From Micromonospora nigra (GTDB lineage: Bacteria > Actinomycetota > Actinomycetes > Mycobacteriales > Micromonosporaceae), in the NCBI RefSeq assembly GCF_900091585.1, contig NZ_FMHT01000003.1, forward strand, positions 372,001 to 436,000: a stretch of DNA of 64,000 bases. The letters are read 5' to 3'. Below are positions 51,654-59,500 of this stretch, piece after piece. The notes under the pieces are model-generated. The model ran no database searches. It had not been told where the DNA came from and saw only the letters and a list, made by a program, of their open reading frames with translations. A program made the position numbers and the translations under genes. Position 1 is the first letter of the stretch. Every line of letters starts with the position of its first letter.

Positions 51654-52520
51654 TCAGTCGGACGGGAGCCGGGACCGGAGCCTCGGGTGTCGCCACCACC
51701 AGAGCCCGCCGGTCACGGCGAGCAGTGCGACCAGCACGGCCGTGAGCGTGCCCGCGCCGGTGCGGGACAGCACCTCGGCCAGCCAGCGCTGCACCACGGC
51801 CGCGCCGTCCACGACGACGTCACCCGACGCGCTCCCCCGCAGGACCCGGATCTCGTACCACCCGTACCACGCCACATAGCCGCCGGCGACCACCAGCAGG
51901 ACACCACCGACCCGCGACAGCAGCGCAGCGACCCGCCGGACCCGGCGGATCAGGCCGTCGCGCGCCAGCGCCACGGCCACCGCCGCGACCGCCACGGTCA
52001 CCCCCATGCCGGCCGCGTACGCCACGAACAAGCCGGCACCCGAAGCCACGGAACCGGCCCGGAAACTGGTCACCACGATGGCCAGGAACGGCCCCACCGT
52101 GCACGACAGCGACGCCACCGCGTACGCCACACCGAACGCGACCATCGACGGCAGCGACCGGGTCACCGCCGGTCCCCGACCGGCCGCCAGGCCCAGGCCG
52201 GGCAGCGTCCGGCCGGCCAACAGCCAACCGCCCAGCCCGAGCAGCAGGACGCCCATCACGACCGTCACCCACGGCAGGTGACGCTGCACGGCACCACCGG
52301 CCGGCGCCACCAGCAACCCGAACACGCCGAACACGGCGACGAACCCCACGGTCATCGCCGCCGTGGCGACCAGCGCCCGCAGCACCGCAGCCCCACGACC
52401 GGCGCTGCCGTCACCGACGATCAGGAACGACAGGTACGCCGGCAGCAGGGCGAATCCGCACGGGTTGACCACCGCGAGCGTCCCGGCGGCCACCGCCAAC
52501 GCCAACGGCGCCTCGTTCAA
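51654..52520 (-). CDS. CcdA/DsbD-type transmembrane thiol reductant transporter
   Basis: 288 aa, TTG 52520, only 3 nt after the thioredoxin stop, so coupled. CcdA family: VNPCGFALLPAYLSFLI (first redox Cys after Pro-Cys-Gly), LSCTVGPFLAIV (second Cys), six to seven helices. It carries electrons from cytoplasmic thioredoxin across the membrane to the TlpA-like partner encoded before it. Confidence 0.9.
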   Translation of the reverse strand: MNEAPLALAVAAGTLAVVNPCGFALLPAYLSFLIVGDGSAGRGAAVLRALVATAAMTVGFVAVFGVFGLLVAPAGGAVQRHLPWVTVVMGVLLLGLGGWLLAGRTLPGLGLAAGRGPAVTRSLPSMVAFGVAYAVASLSCTVGPFLAIVVTSFRAGSVASGAGLFVAYAAGMGVTVAVAAVAVALARDGLIRRVRRVAALLSRVGGVLLVVAGGYVAWYGWYEIRVLRGSASGDVVVDGAAVVQRWLAEVLSRTGAGTLTAVLVALLAVTGGLWWWRHPRLRSRLPSD

Positions 52521-52523
52521 CGC

Positions 52524-53039
52524 TCAGCCCACCAGTCCGTCGACCCGCCGCTTCAGCTCGTCCGGCTCCAGGTGACCGCGAGCGGCCACGGCCCCTTCGG
52601 AGTCGAGCACGACGAAAGTGGCCTGCGCCGTCACCTCCCACCGCTTCCACAGCAGGCCCTCGGTGTCGGCGAGCTGCGGGAACCCGTCGATGCCGGTCAT
52701 GGTCACGAACTCCCGCATCGCCTGCGGTTCGCCGAGCCCCGCCACACCCACCACCGCCACCCGGTCGGCGTACTCGCCCGCCAGGTTCTTCACCGTCGGC
52801 GCCTCGGAGACACACGTCGAGCACCACGGAGCCCAGAACCACAGCACCGCCGGCTTCCCCCGAAGCCGGTCACCGGAGAACGTGCCACCGTCGACAGTGG
52901 CGACAGTGAAGGTCAGATCCGCCGCCGCTGCCGGTGTCGGCCCCACGCCGTCGTCCCCCGGCGCCGCATCCTTCCCGCACCCGACCAGGACCAACGCGGC
53001 GACGAGCACCAGCGTCACGGACGTCCGCCGAATCACCAT
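52524..53039 (-). CDS. TlpA/ResA-like thioredoxin lipoprotein
   Basis: 171 aa from ATG 53039 (GGGAG upstream). Lipobox ALVLVGC, then a thioredoxin fold with WAPWCSTC (CxxC) and GIDGFPQLAD (cis-Pro region). It is an extracytoplasmic thiol oxidoreductase, probably reduced by the coupled CcdA; typical clients are apocytochrome c or other secreted thiols, which fits the nearby dihaem cytochrome c. Confidence 0.92.
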   Translation of the reverse strand: MVIRRTSVTLVLVAALVLVGCGKDAAPGDDGVGPTPAAAADLTFTVATVDGGTFSGDRLRGKPAVLWFWAPWCSTCVSEAPTVKNLAGEYADRVAVVGVAGLGEPQAMREFVTMTGIDGFPQLADTEGLLWKRWEVTAQATFVVLDSEGAVAARGHLEPDELKRRVDGLVG

Positions 53040-53115
53040 TGCTGCTCCCGAATCCGTTGTGATCGTGTGTGGGCCGAAAGCCCGGCCCACGGGTGGCGTC
53101 ACCGCCCGGTCGTGG

Positions 53116-53517
53116 TCAGCAACTGTAGTAACCGTTCTGCTGCGCCGCCTGTTCGTTGAAGGCGGCGAACTGCCTGACCCACTCCGTCACCTGGTCCTCG
53201 CCCGGGTGATCGTCGAGGAACACCAGCAGTTCCGCCACGACCTGCGCGTCGAGGGCGGCGCGCAGCCGACGGGCGACGAACGCCGCTTCGGCCGCCGTCG
53301 TGTGCCCCTCGTTGTAGAGGAACCGGCGCGTCGGCAGCGTCTCCTCGGTGACCTCCAGCCCCCGGGTGTCCAGCACCTGCGCGACGCCGTCCCCCGCCAC
53401 CACCCCGGCCTCTATCATGATCATCCGTACGTAGTTCATCTGCTCACCGCTGAACGCACACGGGGTGCTGAGGTAACCCTCCTCGGTCGGCGGATCGAGA
53501 CTGAATGCGTATCCCAT
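53116..53517 (-). CDS. Hypothetical protein
   Basis: 133 aa from ATG 53517; a TATCCT -10 box 8 nt upstream suggests a nearly leaderless transcript. Soluble, acidic, mostly helical (LRAALDAQVVAELLVFLDD, WVRQFAAFNEQAAQQNGY), one Cys near each end. I do not recognise a family. Confidence 0.65.
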   Translation of the reverse strand: MGYAFSLDPPTEEGYLSTPCAFSGEQMNYVRMIMIEAGVVAGDGVAQVLDTRGLEVTEETLPTRRFLYNEGHTTAAEAAFVARRLRAALDAQVVAELLVFLDDHPGEDQVTEWVRQFAAFNEQAAQQNGYYSC

Positions 53518-53543
53518 GACCGCGCAGGATAGCGCCGCCACGC

Positions 53544-54527
53544 TCACCCACGGCCGCCCGCTGTCGGCCCGGCGGAAGGACAGAGCGCGGCGGGTACGAC
53601 CGCCTGCCGGTGCTCCTGCGGGCTGACCCCACGGACCCGCTTGAAGGCGGTACTCAACGCGAACGCACTGCCGTAGCCGACCTGCCGGGCCACCGCCGCG
53701 ACCGTCGCGTCGCTTCTCCGCAGCAGGTCGGCAGCGAGGTCCAGACGCCACCAGGTCAGGTAGGTCATCGGGCCCTCGCCCACCTGCGCGGTGAACCGGC
53801 GGGCCAGGGCCGCGCGGGAGACGCCGACCTTCACCGCCAGGTCCGCCACCGTCCACGGGTACGCCGGCTCCGCGTGCAGCAGCCGCAGCGCCGGACCCAC
53901 CACAGGATCGTGCTGCGCGTGGTACCACCCCGCGTCAGGCGTCTCTGCGCTGGACAGCCAGGAACGCAGCACGCTGACCAGCAGCAGGTCGAGCAGCCGG
54001 TCGAGGATCAGCTCCTGACCCGGTTCGTCACGCACTACTTCCCGGCCGAGCAGCTCGATCAGCGGCGCGTCGGCCGCCTCGGTCCTGCGGATCAACACCG
54101 GCGGCAGCAGACGCAGCAGACGCTGGCTCACCTCACTGTCGATCTGGTACGTGCCGCTGAGCATGACGGCGGCACCGTCGCCGTCCGCACCCCAGGTGCG
54201 GACACCCAGCTGCATCGTCTCGGCGACGTCCCGCCCCTGGGGGGTGGTGCACCGCTGCCCGGGGTGGACGACGATCTGCACCGGGCGGCCCGGCTCGTCG
54301 GCAAAGGTGTAGCTGTCCGGACCACGCAGCAGGACGGCGTCGCCCGGCTCGATCCGCACCGCCTCGCCACCGTCGGGCAGGATCCAGGCGTGCCCGCGGA
54401 TCATCGTCACCAGTGACAGGGGCGCCCGGTCCTCGACGCGGAGGGACCACGGCGGGGTGAGGATCGACCGGAGCAGGAAGGCCCCCCGTGCCCGAGGCTG
54501 GTCGAGCAGTTCGGCGAGTGCGTCCAC
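53544..54527 (-). CDS. AraC-family regulator with N-terminal cupin
   Basis: 327 aa from GTG 54527, 6 nt after a TAGCCT -10 box (leaderless); GTG 54533 would abut the box. The N-terminal cupin_6 part (about 1-190) has MIRGHAWILPDGG and IEPGDAVLLRGPDSY. Two helix-turn-helix units at the C-terminus contain WTVADLAVKVGVSRAALARRF and VAAVARQVGYGSAFALSTAFKRVRGVSP (conserved AraC tail). Regulators of this type often control neighbouring NAD(P)H-binding and DUF1772 genes, both present here. Confidence 0.9.
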   Translation of the reverse strand: MDALAELLDQPRARGAFLLRSILTPPWSLRVEDRAPLSLVTMIRGHAWILPDGGEAVRIEPGDAVLLRGPDSYTFADEPGRPVQIVVHPGQRCTTPQGRDVAETMQLGVRTWGADGDGAAVMLSGTYQIDSEVSQRLLRLLPPVLIRRTEAADAPLIELLGREVVRDEPGQELILDRLLDLLLVSVLRSWLSSAETPDAGWYHAQHDPVVGPALRLLHAEPAYPWTVADLAVKVGVSRAALARRFTAQVGEGPMTYLTWWRLDLAADLLRRSDATVAAVARQVGYGSAFALSTAFKRVRGVSPQEHRQAVVPAALCPSAGPTAGGRG

Positions 54528-54650
54528 CGCCACAGGCTAGACGCTCACGCATGGGGTCGAGTCGCGCAGCCATGGTTCACGCGGTGATGTGCGACCTAAC
54601 GTTCTGCAGGACAGGAGGCTCCGGCGGTCGGTGCCGTCGAAGGAGGAGAC

Positions 54651-55121
54651 ATGTCGGTGGCGGCGCTGGTCATCGCGACGGTGACGACGGGTCTGGTGGC
54701 CGGGCTCTTCTTCGGGTTCTCGGTCGCGGTGATGCCCGCACTCGCGCGGGTCGACGACACCACGTTCGTCCGGGTCATGCAACAGGTCAACAGCGCCATC
54801 CAGAACGTCCTGTTCGGCCTGGTCTTCCTGGGCGCGCTTGTCGCCGGCGGTGCGGCGGCCTGGTGGCACCTCGATCACCCCGACGTCCGGGGCTGGGTCG
54901 TCGCCGGCGTCGCCGGCTACCTCGTCACGCTGGTGATCACCTTCGCGGTGAACATTCCGCTCAACAACCGCCTGGACCGCGCCGGCCCGCCCGACCGGCT
55001 GGCCGACCCCCGGGCGGCGCGGCGGGACTTCGAACAGCCGTGGGTCCGCTGGCACCACCTGCGCACCCTCATCTGCGTGGCCGCCTTCGGCTGCCTCTGC
55101 GCAGCCCTGGCCCTGGCGTGA
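54651..55121 (+). CDS. DUF1772 membrane protein
   Basis: 156 aa, ATG 54651 with GGAGGAG upstream. Four helices; GLFFGFSVAVMPALARVDD and NIPLNNRLDR are the DUF1772 marks. Function unknown; common next to AraC/cupin regulators and NmrA-type reductases. Confidence 0.85.
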   Translation: MSVAALVIATVTTGLVAGLFFGFSVAVMPALARVDDTTFVRVMQQVNSAIQNVLFGLVFLGALVAGGAAAWWHLDHPDVRGWVVAGVAGYLVTLVITFAVNIPLNNRLDRAGPPDRLADPRAARRDFEQPWVRWHHLRTLICVAAFGCLCAALALA

Positions 55122-55286
55122 CCTGCCGCACCACCGGTGGCCCGCTGGTCGGGCAGATCCTGCCGCCTCGGCTGCGCTGCGTGGAGGTGTGCCCACGACG
55201 ATCCGGACGCCACGCCGTTCCCCGAGGAACGCCTTCGGTGTACGCGCAGTCATCGGCACCCCTCCCGCCCCGTCGTCGACGACCGG

Positions 55287-56117
55287 TCAGCCCCATACCC
55301 CGGTGGCGGCGGTGTCACGGGCGAACTCGCGGAAGTCGCGGGGTTCCCGGCCCAACGCCCGCTGGACCCCGTCGGTCAGGTGTGCGTTGCGCCCGTCGAG
55401 GATGACGGTGAACAGCTCGACGTACTCCGCCGGCAGATCGTTCTCACGCAGCACGGCGGCGTACTGCTCGGCGGTCACCGGCAGGTACCGGACCTCGCGA
55501 CCGGTGGCCCGGGAGATCTCGGCGGCGACGTCGTCGAAGGTGAGCAGGCGCGGGCCGGTCAGCTCGTAGACCTCACCAGCGTGCCGGTCCTCGGTGAGCG
55601 CGGCGACGGCGACGTCGGCGATGTCGTCGGCGTCGACGAACGGCTCGGCCGAGCCGCCGGCCGGCAGGGCGATCTCCCCGGCCAGCACCGGTTCCAGCAG
55701 GATATCTTCACTGAAGTTCTGGTTGAACCAGCTCGCACGGACGACGGTCACCGCCGCGCCGGTCTCCTGCACCGCCTCCTCGCTGATGCGGGCTTGCTGC
55801 TCACCACGGCCGGAGAGCAGCACCAGCCGCTGGACGCCCTTGCTCACGGCCAACTTGGCGAAGCCGCCGACGGCATCGGCAGCGCCGGGGAAGCCGAGGT
55901 CGGGAAAGTAGGAGATGTAGGCGGCCCCGACGCCGTCGAGGGCCGGACCCCACGTGCTCTGGTCCTCCCAGTCGAAGGGCACCGGTGCGGTACGGGAGCC
56001 GGCCCGCACCGGCAGTCCCCTGGCGGTCAGCCGCTCGGCCACCCGGCGCCCGGTCTTGCCCGTGGCTCCGAGGACGAGGATGGGCTTGGTCTTGGTGAGC
56101 TGTGCGTTCTCAGTCAT
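55287..56117 (-). CDS. NmrA-like NAD(P)H-binding reductase/regulator
   Basis: 276 aa from ATG 56117. An atypical SDR: ILVLGATGKTGRRVAERL nucleotide loop, LVLLSGRG, VVRASWFNQNFSEDIL, and FVDADDIADVAVAAL. It lacks the YxxxK pair of classical SDRs, as in NmrA/azoreductase-like quinone oxidoreductase 2 proteins. Convergent with DUF1772. Confidence 0.88.
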   Translation of the reverse strand: MTENAQLTKTKPILVLGATGKTGRRVAERLTARGLPVRAGSRTAPVPFDWEDQSTWGPALDGVGAAYISYFPDLGFPGAADAVGGFAKLAVSKGVQRLVLLSGRGEQQARISEEAVQETGAAVTVVRASWFNQNFSEDILLEPVLAGEIALPAGGSAEPFVDADDIADVAVAALTEDRHAGEVYELTGPRLLTFDDVAAEISRATGREVRYLPVTAEQYAAVLRENDLPAEYVELFTVILDGRNAHLTDGVQRALGREPRDFREFARDTAATGVWG

Positions 56118-56239
56118 GTCACCAGTACAGCCACCGGGTCGGGCGGCAACCATAGTTGCGCGGCTCAACCGCATGTCCGGTCGTCTAGCGACCCCGCTCT
56201 GCGGTTTCGGCGACCGTACGCCGACTGCTCTCGACCGAC

Positions 56240-56279
56240 TTGACTCCACAGGATCGCTCAGTAATCATTGAGTCAATGA
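56240..56279 (+). promoter_or_regulatory. Promoter and ArsR-type operator overlapping the arsR start
   Basis: TTGACT (56240-56245), 16 bp, then a weak -10 TAATCA (56262-56267). TCATTGA-G-TCAATGA at 56265-56279 is a perfect 7-bp inverted repeat around one base and covers the ATG at 56276. There is no ribosome site, so a leaderless, autorepressed transcript is likely. Confidence 0.65.
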
Positions 56280-56962
56280 GCACTGACCTTTCCTCGTTGG
56301 CGGGGCGGGCCCGGATCCACGCCGCGCTCGGCGATCCGGCCCGCCTCGCGATCGTCGACGCGCTCAGCCTGGGCGACGCCTCCCCCGGGGAGATCGCCCA
56401 CGCCCTCGACATGCCGACGAACCTGGTCGCCCACCACGTCAAGGTCCTCACCGACGCCGGTCTGGTCGCCAGGGGCCGCTCCGAGGGCGACCGGCGGCGC
56501 ATCTACCTGCGGCTACGCCCCGAAACCCTCGCCACCCTCGCCACCCCGCGCCTGGCCGGCGTCGGTCGGGTGGTGTTCGTGTGCACCCACAACTCGGCCC
56601 GCTCGCAGCTGGCCGCCGCCCTGTGGAAACACCGCACCAGCGGCCCCGCCGCCTCCGCCGGCACCATGCCGGCCGCCCGGGTCCATCCCCGCGCCCTCGC
56701 CGTGGCCCACCGCCACGCCCTCGACCTCGACCCGACCGGCACCGCACACGTCGACGACGTCGTCCGCGACGACGACCTGGTCATCGCCGTCTGCGACAAC
56801 GCCCACGAGGAGCTGACCGGCCCGGTTCGCCCCCGCCTGCACTGGTCCGTGCCGGATCCGGTGCGCATCGACACCGACGAGGCTTTCGAGGCGGCCTACG
56901 CCGACCTCGCCGACCGCGTCGGCCGCCTCGCCCCCACCTCCACCTCGAGAGGCACCCCATGA
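56276..56962 (+). CDS. ArsR repressor fused to LMW-phosphatase-type arsenate reductase domain
   Basis: 228 aa from ATG 56276. Residues 1-85 are a winged helix (RARIHAALGDPARLAIVDAL, NLVAHHVKVLTDAGLV). From about 95 an LMW phosphatase/ArsC domain has the P-loop VFVCTHNSARSQ (C-x5-R). No clear metalloid Cys pair is seen in the helix-turn-helix part, so sensing may use a different site or the P-loop Cys. Heads the arsenic operon. Confidence 0.88.
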   Translation: MSTDLSSLAGRARIHAALGDPARLAIVDALSLGDASPGEIAHALDMPTNLVAHHVKVLTDAGLVARGRSEGDRRRIYLRLRPETLATLATPRLAGVGRVVFVCTHNSARSQLAAALWKHRTSGPAASAGTMPAARVHPRALAVAHRHALDLDPTGTAHVDDVVRDDDLVIAVCDNAHEELTGPVRPRLHWSVPDPVRIDTDEAFEAAYADLADRVGRLAPTSTSRGTP

Positions 56963-57621
56963 CCCGCGCCAGCGCCGACGTCCACCCGCCACTCACCATC
57001 GACCAGCAGGTCGCCCTGCACACCGCCGCGACCCGCCTGGCGGTGGAGTTCGACGGCAGCTACGGCACCGAGACCATCGAGAAGTTCCTGCACCACAGCT
57101 ACGACCAGTTCGCCACCGTCGCCACCATCTCCCACCACCTGCCGCTGCTGGCCGAACGCTTCGCCCGACAGCGGCTGCACGCCCTGGCCCGGGTCGAAGG
57201 TCACCACCGCGACGGCCGGCCCGTCGTGCTGTTCCTGTGCACCCACAACGCCGGCCGCTCCCAGATGGCCCTGGGCTTCCTCACCCACCTCGCCGGCGAC
57301 CGAGCGATCGCCTGGTCCGGCGGCAGTGAACCCGGCACGGAGATCAACCCGCGCGCGATCGCCGCGATGAGCGAACGCGGCATCGACATCTCACAGGAGT
57401 TCCCCAAACCCTGGACCGACGAGGTGGTGCGTGCCGCCGACGTCGTGGTCACCATGGGCTGCGGCGACGCCTGCCCCGTCTTCCCCGGCACCCGCTACGA
57501 GAACTGGACCGTCGACGACCCCGCCGGGCTCGACCTGGTCGACGTCCGGCCGATCCGCGACGAGATCGAACGCCGCGTCCGCCGGCTGCTCGACGACCTG
57601 ACCGTCACCACCACCCGATAG
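56959..57621 (+). CDS. Arsenate reductase (LMW-phosphatase type) with N-terminal helical domain
   Basis: 220 aa, ATG overlapping the previous stop. Residues 1-75 form a three-helix domain (ATRLAVEFDGSYGTETIEKFL, FARQRLHALARVEG) seen in actinobacterial ArsC2-type reductases. The catalytic part has FLCTHNAGRSQMALGFL, then the redox Cys in VVTMGCGDACPVFPG. Reduces arsenate to arsenite, probably with mycothiol/mycoredoxin or thioredoxin. Confidence 0.88.
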   Translation: MTRASADVHPPLTIDQQVALHTAATRLAVEFDGSYGTETIEKFLHHSYDQFATVATISHHLPLLAERFARQRLHALARVEGHHRDGRPVVLFLCTHNAGRSQMALGFLTHLAGDRAIAWSGGSEPGTEINPRAIAAMSERGIDISQEFPKPWTDEVVRAADVVVTMGCGDACPVFPGTRYENWTVDDPAGLDLVDVRPIRDEIERRVRRLLDDLTVTTTR

Positions 57622-57675
57622 CCGTCACCGTCCCGGCACCTGCCGGGACCGCCCCACCAGGAGCGAGAAGAACTG

Positions 57676-58419
57676 ATGACCATCGCACTTCGGCGGCGCC
57701 TGCTGGCCGAGTTCACCGGCACCGCCCTGTTGGTCACCGCCGTGGTCGGCTCCGGCATCATGGCCACCAACCTCTCCCCCGGCGACGTCGGCCTGCAACT
57801 GCTACAGAACTCCGTCGCCACGGCCTTCGCTCTCGGGGCGCTGATCCTGACCTTCGGCCCGGTCTCGGGGGCACACTTCAATCCGGTCGTGTCCGCCGCC
57901 GACTGGCTTCTCGGCCGCCGCGCCGGCACCGGCCTCACCGGCCGCGACCTCGGCGGCTACGTGGTGGCCCAGGTGTTGGGCGGAATCGCCGGTGCGGTGC
58001 TGGCGAACCTGATGTTCGACCTGGCCGCCGTCGACTTCTCGAGCAAGGACCGCGCGGCCGGCAACCTGTGGCTCGGCGAGGTCGTCGCCACCACAGGGCT
58101 GATCCTGCTGATCTTCGCCCTCGCCCGCTCCGGTCGCGCCCCGGTCGCTCCCGCCGCCGTCGGCGCCTACATCGGTGCCGCGTACTGGTTCACCTCGTCC
58201 ACCTCCTTCGCCAATCCGGCGGTCACCGTCGGACGCGCGTTCACCGACACCTTCGCCGGCATCGCCCCCGGGTCGGTGCCCGGGTTCGTCCTCGCGCAAC
58301 TCGTCGGCCTCGCCGTCGGTGTCGGTCTGCTCGCCGCCCTCTACCCCGACGCCGGTGCCGCCGCCGACCAGGTCGTCGTCCCCACCGACGAGGACGCCAC
58401 CACCGGTCCCCGGCCGTGA
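57676..58419 (+). CDS. Aquaporin-family channel (AqpS-like, arsenic operon)
   Basis: 247 aa, ATG 57676. MIP fold with six helices; the first Asn-Pro box is NPV (HFNPVVSAADWLL) instead of NPA, the second is NPA (SFANPAVTVGRAF). Aquaglyceroporins of ars operons let arsenite or organoarsenicals leave the cell, replacing ArsB. The altered first box suggests a widened or changed pore. Confidence 0.88.
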   Translation: MTIALRRRLLAEFTGTALLVTAVVGSGIMATNLSPGDVGLQLLQNSVATAFALGALILTFGPVSGAHFNPVVSAADWLLGRRAGTGLTGRDLGGYVVAQVLGGIAGAVLANLMFDLAAVDFSSKDRAAGNLWLGEVVATTGLILLIFALARSGRAPVAPAAVGAYIGAAYWFTSSTSFANPAVTVGRAFTDTFAGIAPGSVPGFVLAQLVGLAVGVGLLAALYPDAGAAADQVVVPTDEDATTGPRP

Positions 58420-58601
58420 CAGCCCGGCACGACCACCGGGCGTCCCGCTCGTGCCTGTTGAACCGCCGGTACGGTCCCGGCCGCTACCGCCTGGTCGACC
58501 GCAACGGCACCGCCGACCACATCCCGCCTGACCAGGTCGACGACGCCCCGGTCAACCGGATCCGCGACCCGTACCGCACCGAGAGAGGCACTCATGAGTG
58601 A
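58416..58601 (+). CDS. Possible 61-aa basic protein inside the arsenic operon
   Basis: GTG 58416 overlaps the aquaporin stop (GTGA) and the TGA at 58599 overlaps the next arsC by 8 nt. The peptide begins VTARHDHRASRSCLLNRRYG and is rich in Arg/Asp. The double overlap speaks for a real coupled gene, but there is no recognised family and it may be chance. Confidence 0.4.
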   Translation: MTARHDHRASRSCLLNRRYGPGRYRLVDRNGTADHIPPDQVDDAPVNRIRDPYRTERGTHE

Positions 58602-59001
58602 CAAGCCCAGCGTCCTGTTCGTCTGCGTCCACAACGCCGGCCGCTCCCAGATGGCCGCCGGCTGGCTGCGCCACCTCGCCGGCGACACCGTCGAGGTCCG
58701 CTCCGCCGGCAGCGCACCCGCCGACCAGATCAACCCCGCCGCCGTCGAGGCCATGCGTGAGGTCGGCATCGACATCACCGACCAGACGCCGAAGCTTCTG
58801 GAGTACGCCACCGCCGAGTCGTCCGACGTCATCGTCACCATGGGCTGTGGCGACGCGTGTCCGGTCTTTCCCGGCAAGCGCTACGAGGACTGGAAGCTCG
58901 ACGACCCCGCCGGCCAGGGCGTCGAGGCCGTGCGCCCGATCCGCGACGAGATCCGCGACCGGGTTCGGGCGCTGCTCGCCGAACTGCACCTGGCCCCCTG
59001 A
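58594..59001 (+). CDS. arsC: Arsenate reductase (LMW-phosphatase type)
   Basis: 135 aa, ATG 58594 with a GAGAGG ribosome site. P-loop VLFVCVHNAGRSQMAAGWL, then DVIVTMGCGDACPVFPGKRY with the two resolving Cys, and DDPAGQGVEAVRPIRDEI. It is the standard stand-alone form; third LMW-phosphatase domain of the operon. Confidence 0.9.
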   Translation: MSDKPSVLFVCVHNAGRSQMAAGWLRHLAGDTVEVRSAGSAPADQINPAAVEAMREVGIDITDQTPKLLEYATAESSDVIVTMGCGDACPVFPGKRYEDWKLDDPAGQGVEAVRPIRDEIRDRVRALLAELHLAP

Positions 59002-59040
59002 CAGCCCGACCGACGTCGCCCCGGCCGGGTCACCGAGCGC

Positions 59041-59080
59041 GCGGCCAGGTGGCGGCGTCAGCGGCCAGGTGGCGGTGTCA
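59041..59080 (+). repeat. 20-bp tandem duplication
   Basis: GCGGCCAGGTGGCGGCGTCA (59041-59060) is repeated at 59061-59080 with one change (C to T at the 16th base). Non-coding, just after arsC. Confidence 0.7.
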
Positions 59081-59109
59081 GCTGCGCGGGCGTACCGGGT
59101 GGGGCCACA

Positions 59110-59440
59110 TCCGAAGGTGCGCGGTCGCGACGCAGGCTTGCGGCGCTCTGGCACTACTCCGGCGTGCCGGCGGACGAGCGCAACGTGGCAGTGCTGACAT
59201 TCCACCCCGTCATCCGGGCGCGCCCCGTCAACTGGTCCGATCACGCCCGGCGGGTGGTTGCGGAAGTCCGGGCTGGCAGTGCCGGACTCACCGACGACCC
59301 TCGGTACACGTTGATTCTGGAACGGCTACGCGCCAACCCCGAGGTCGACCGGTGGTGGTCGGCGGGTGGGGCGTCCACCCCCGCCGGGACAGCCGTTCTG
59401 TGCCTGCAGCAGCAGGGCATCCGGGGTCGACCGGGTGGGA
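59110..59440 (+). pseudogene. Remnant of an XRE/MmyB-type regulator, ligand-binding domain
   Basis: One frame reads LAALWHYSGVPADERNVAVL, HARRVVAEVRAGSAGLTDD, RYTLILERLRANPEVDRWW, which resembles the C-terminal MmyB-like domain of actinobacterial XRE regulators. The N-terminal helix-turn-helix is absent, and after about RWWSAGG the similarity is lost. No start codon context. The rest of 59002-59500 is featureless apart from the 20-bp repeat. Confidence 0.5.
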
Positions 59441-59500
59441 TAGCGTGTCGCTGGTCAAATCTGGGGCCACCCCAGAATCCCGGGGGAAGGAAGCTGTCAC

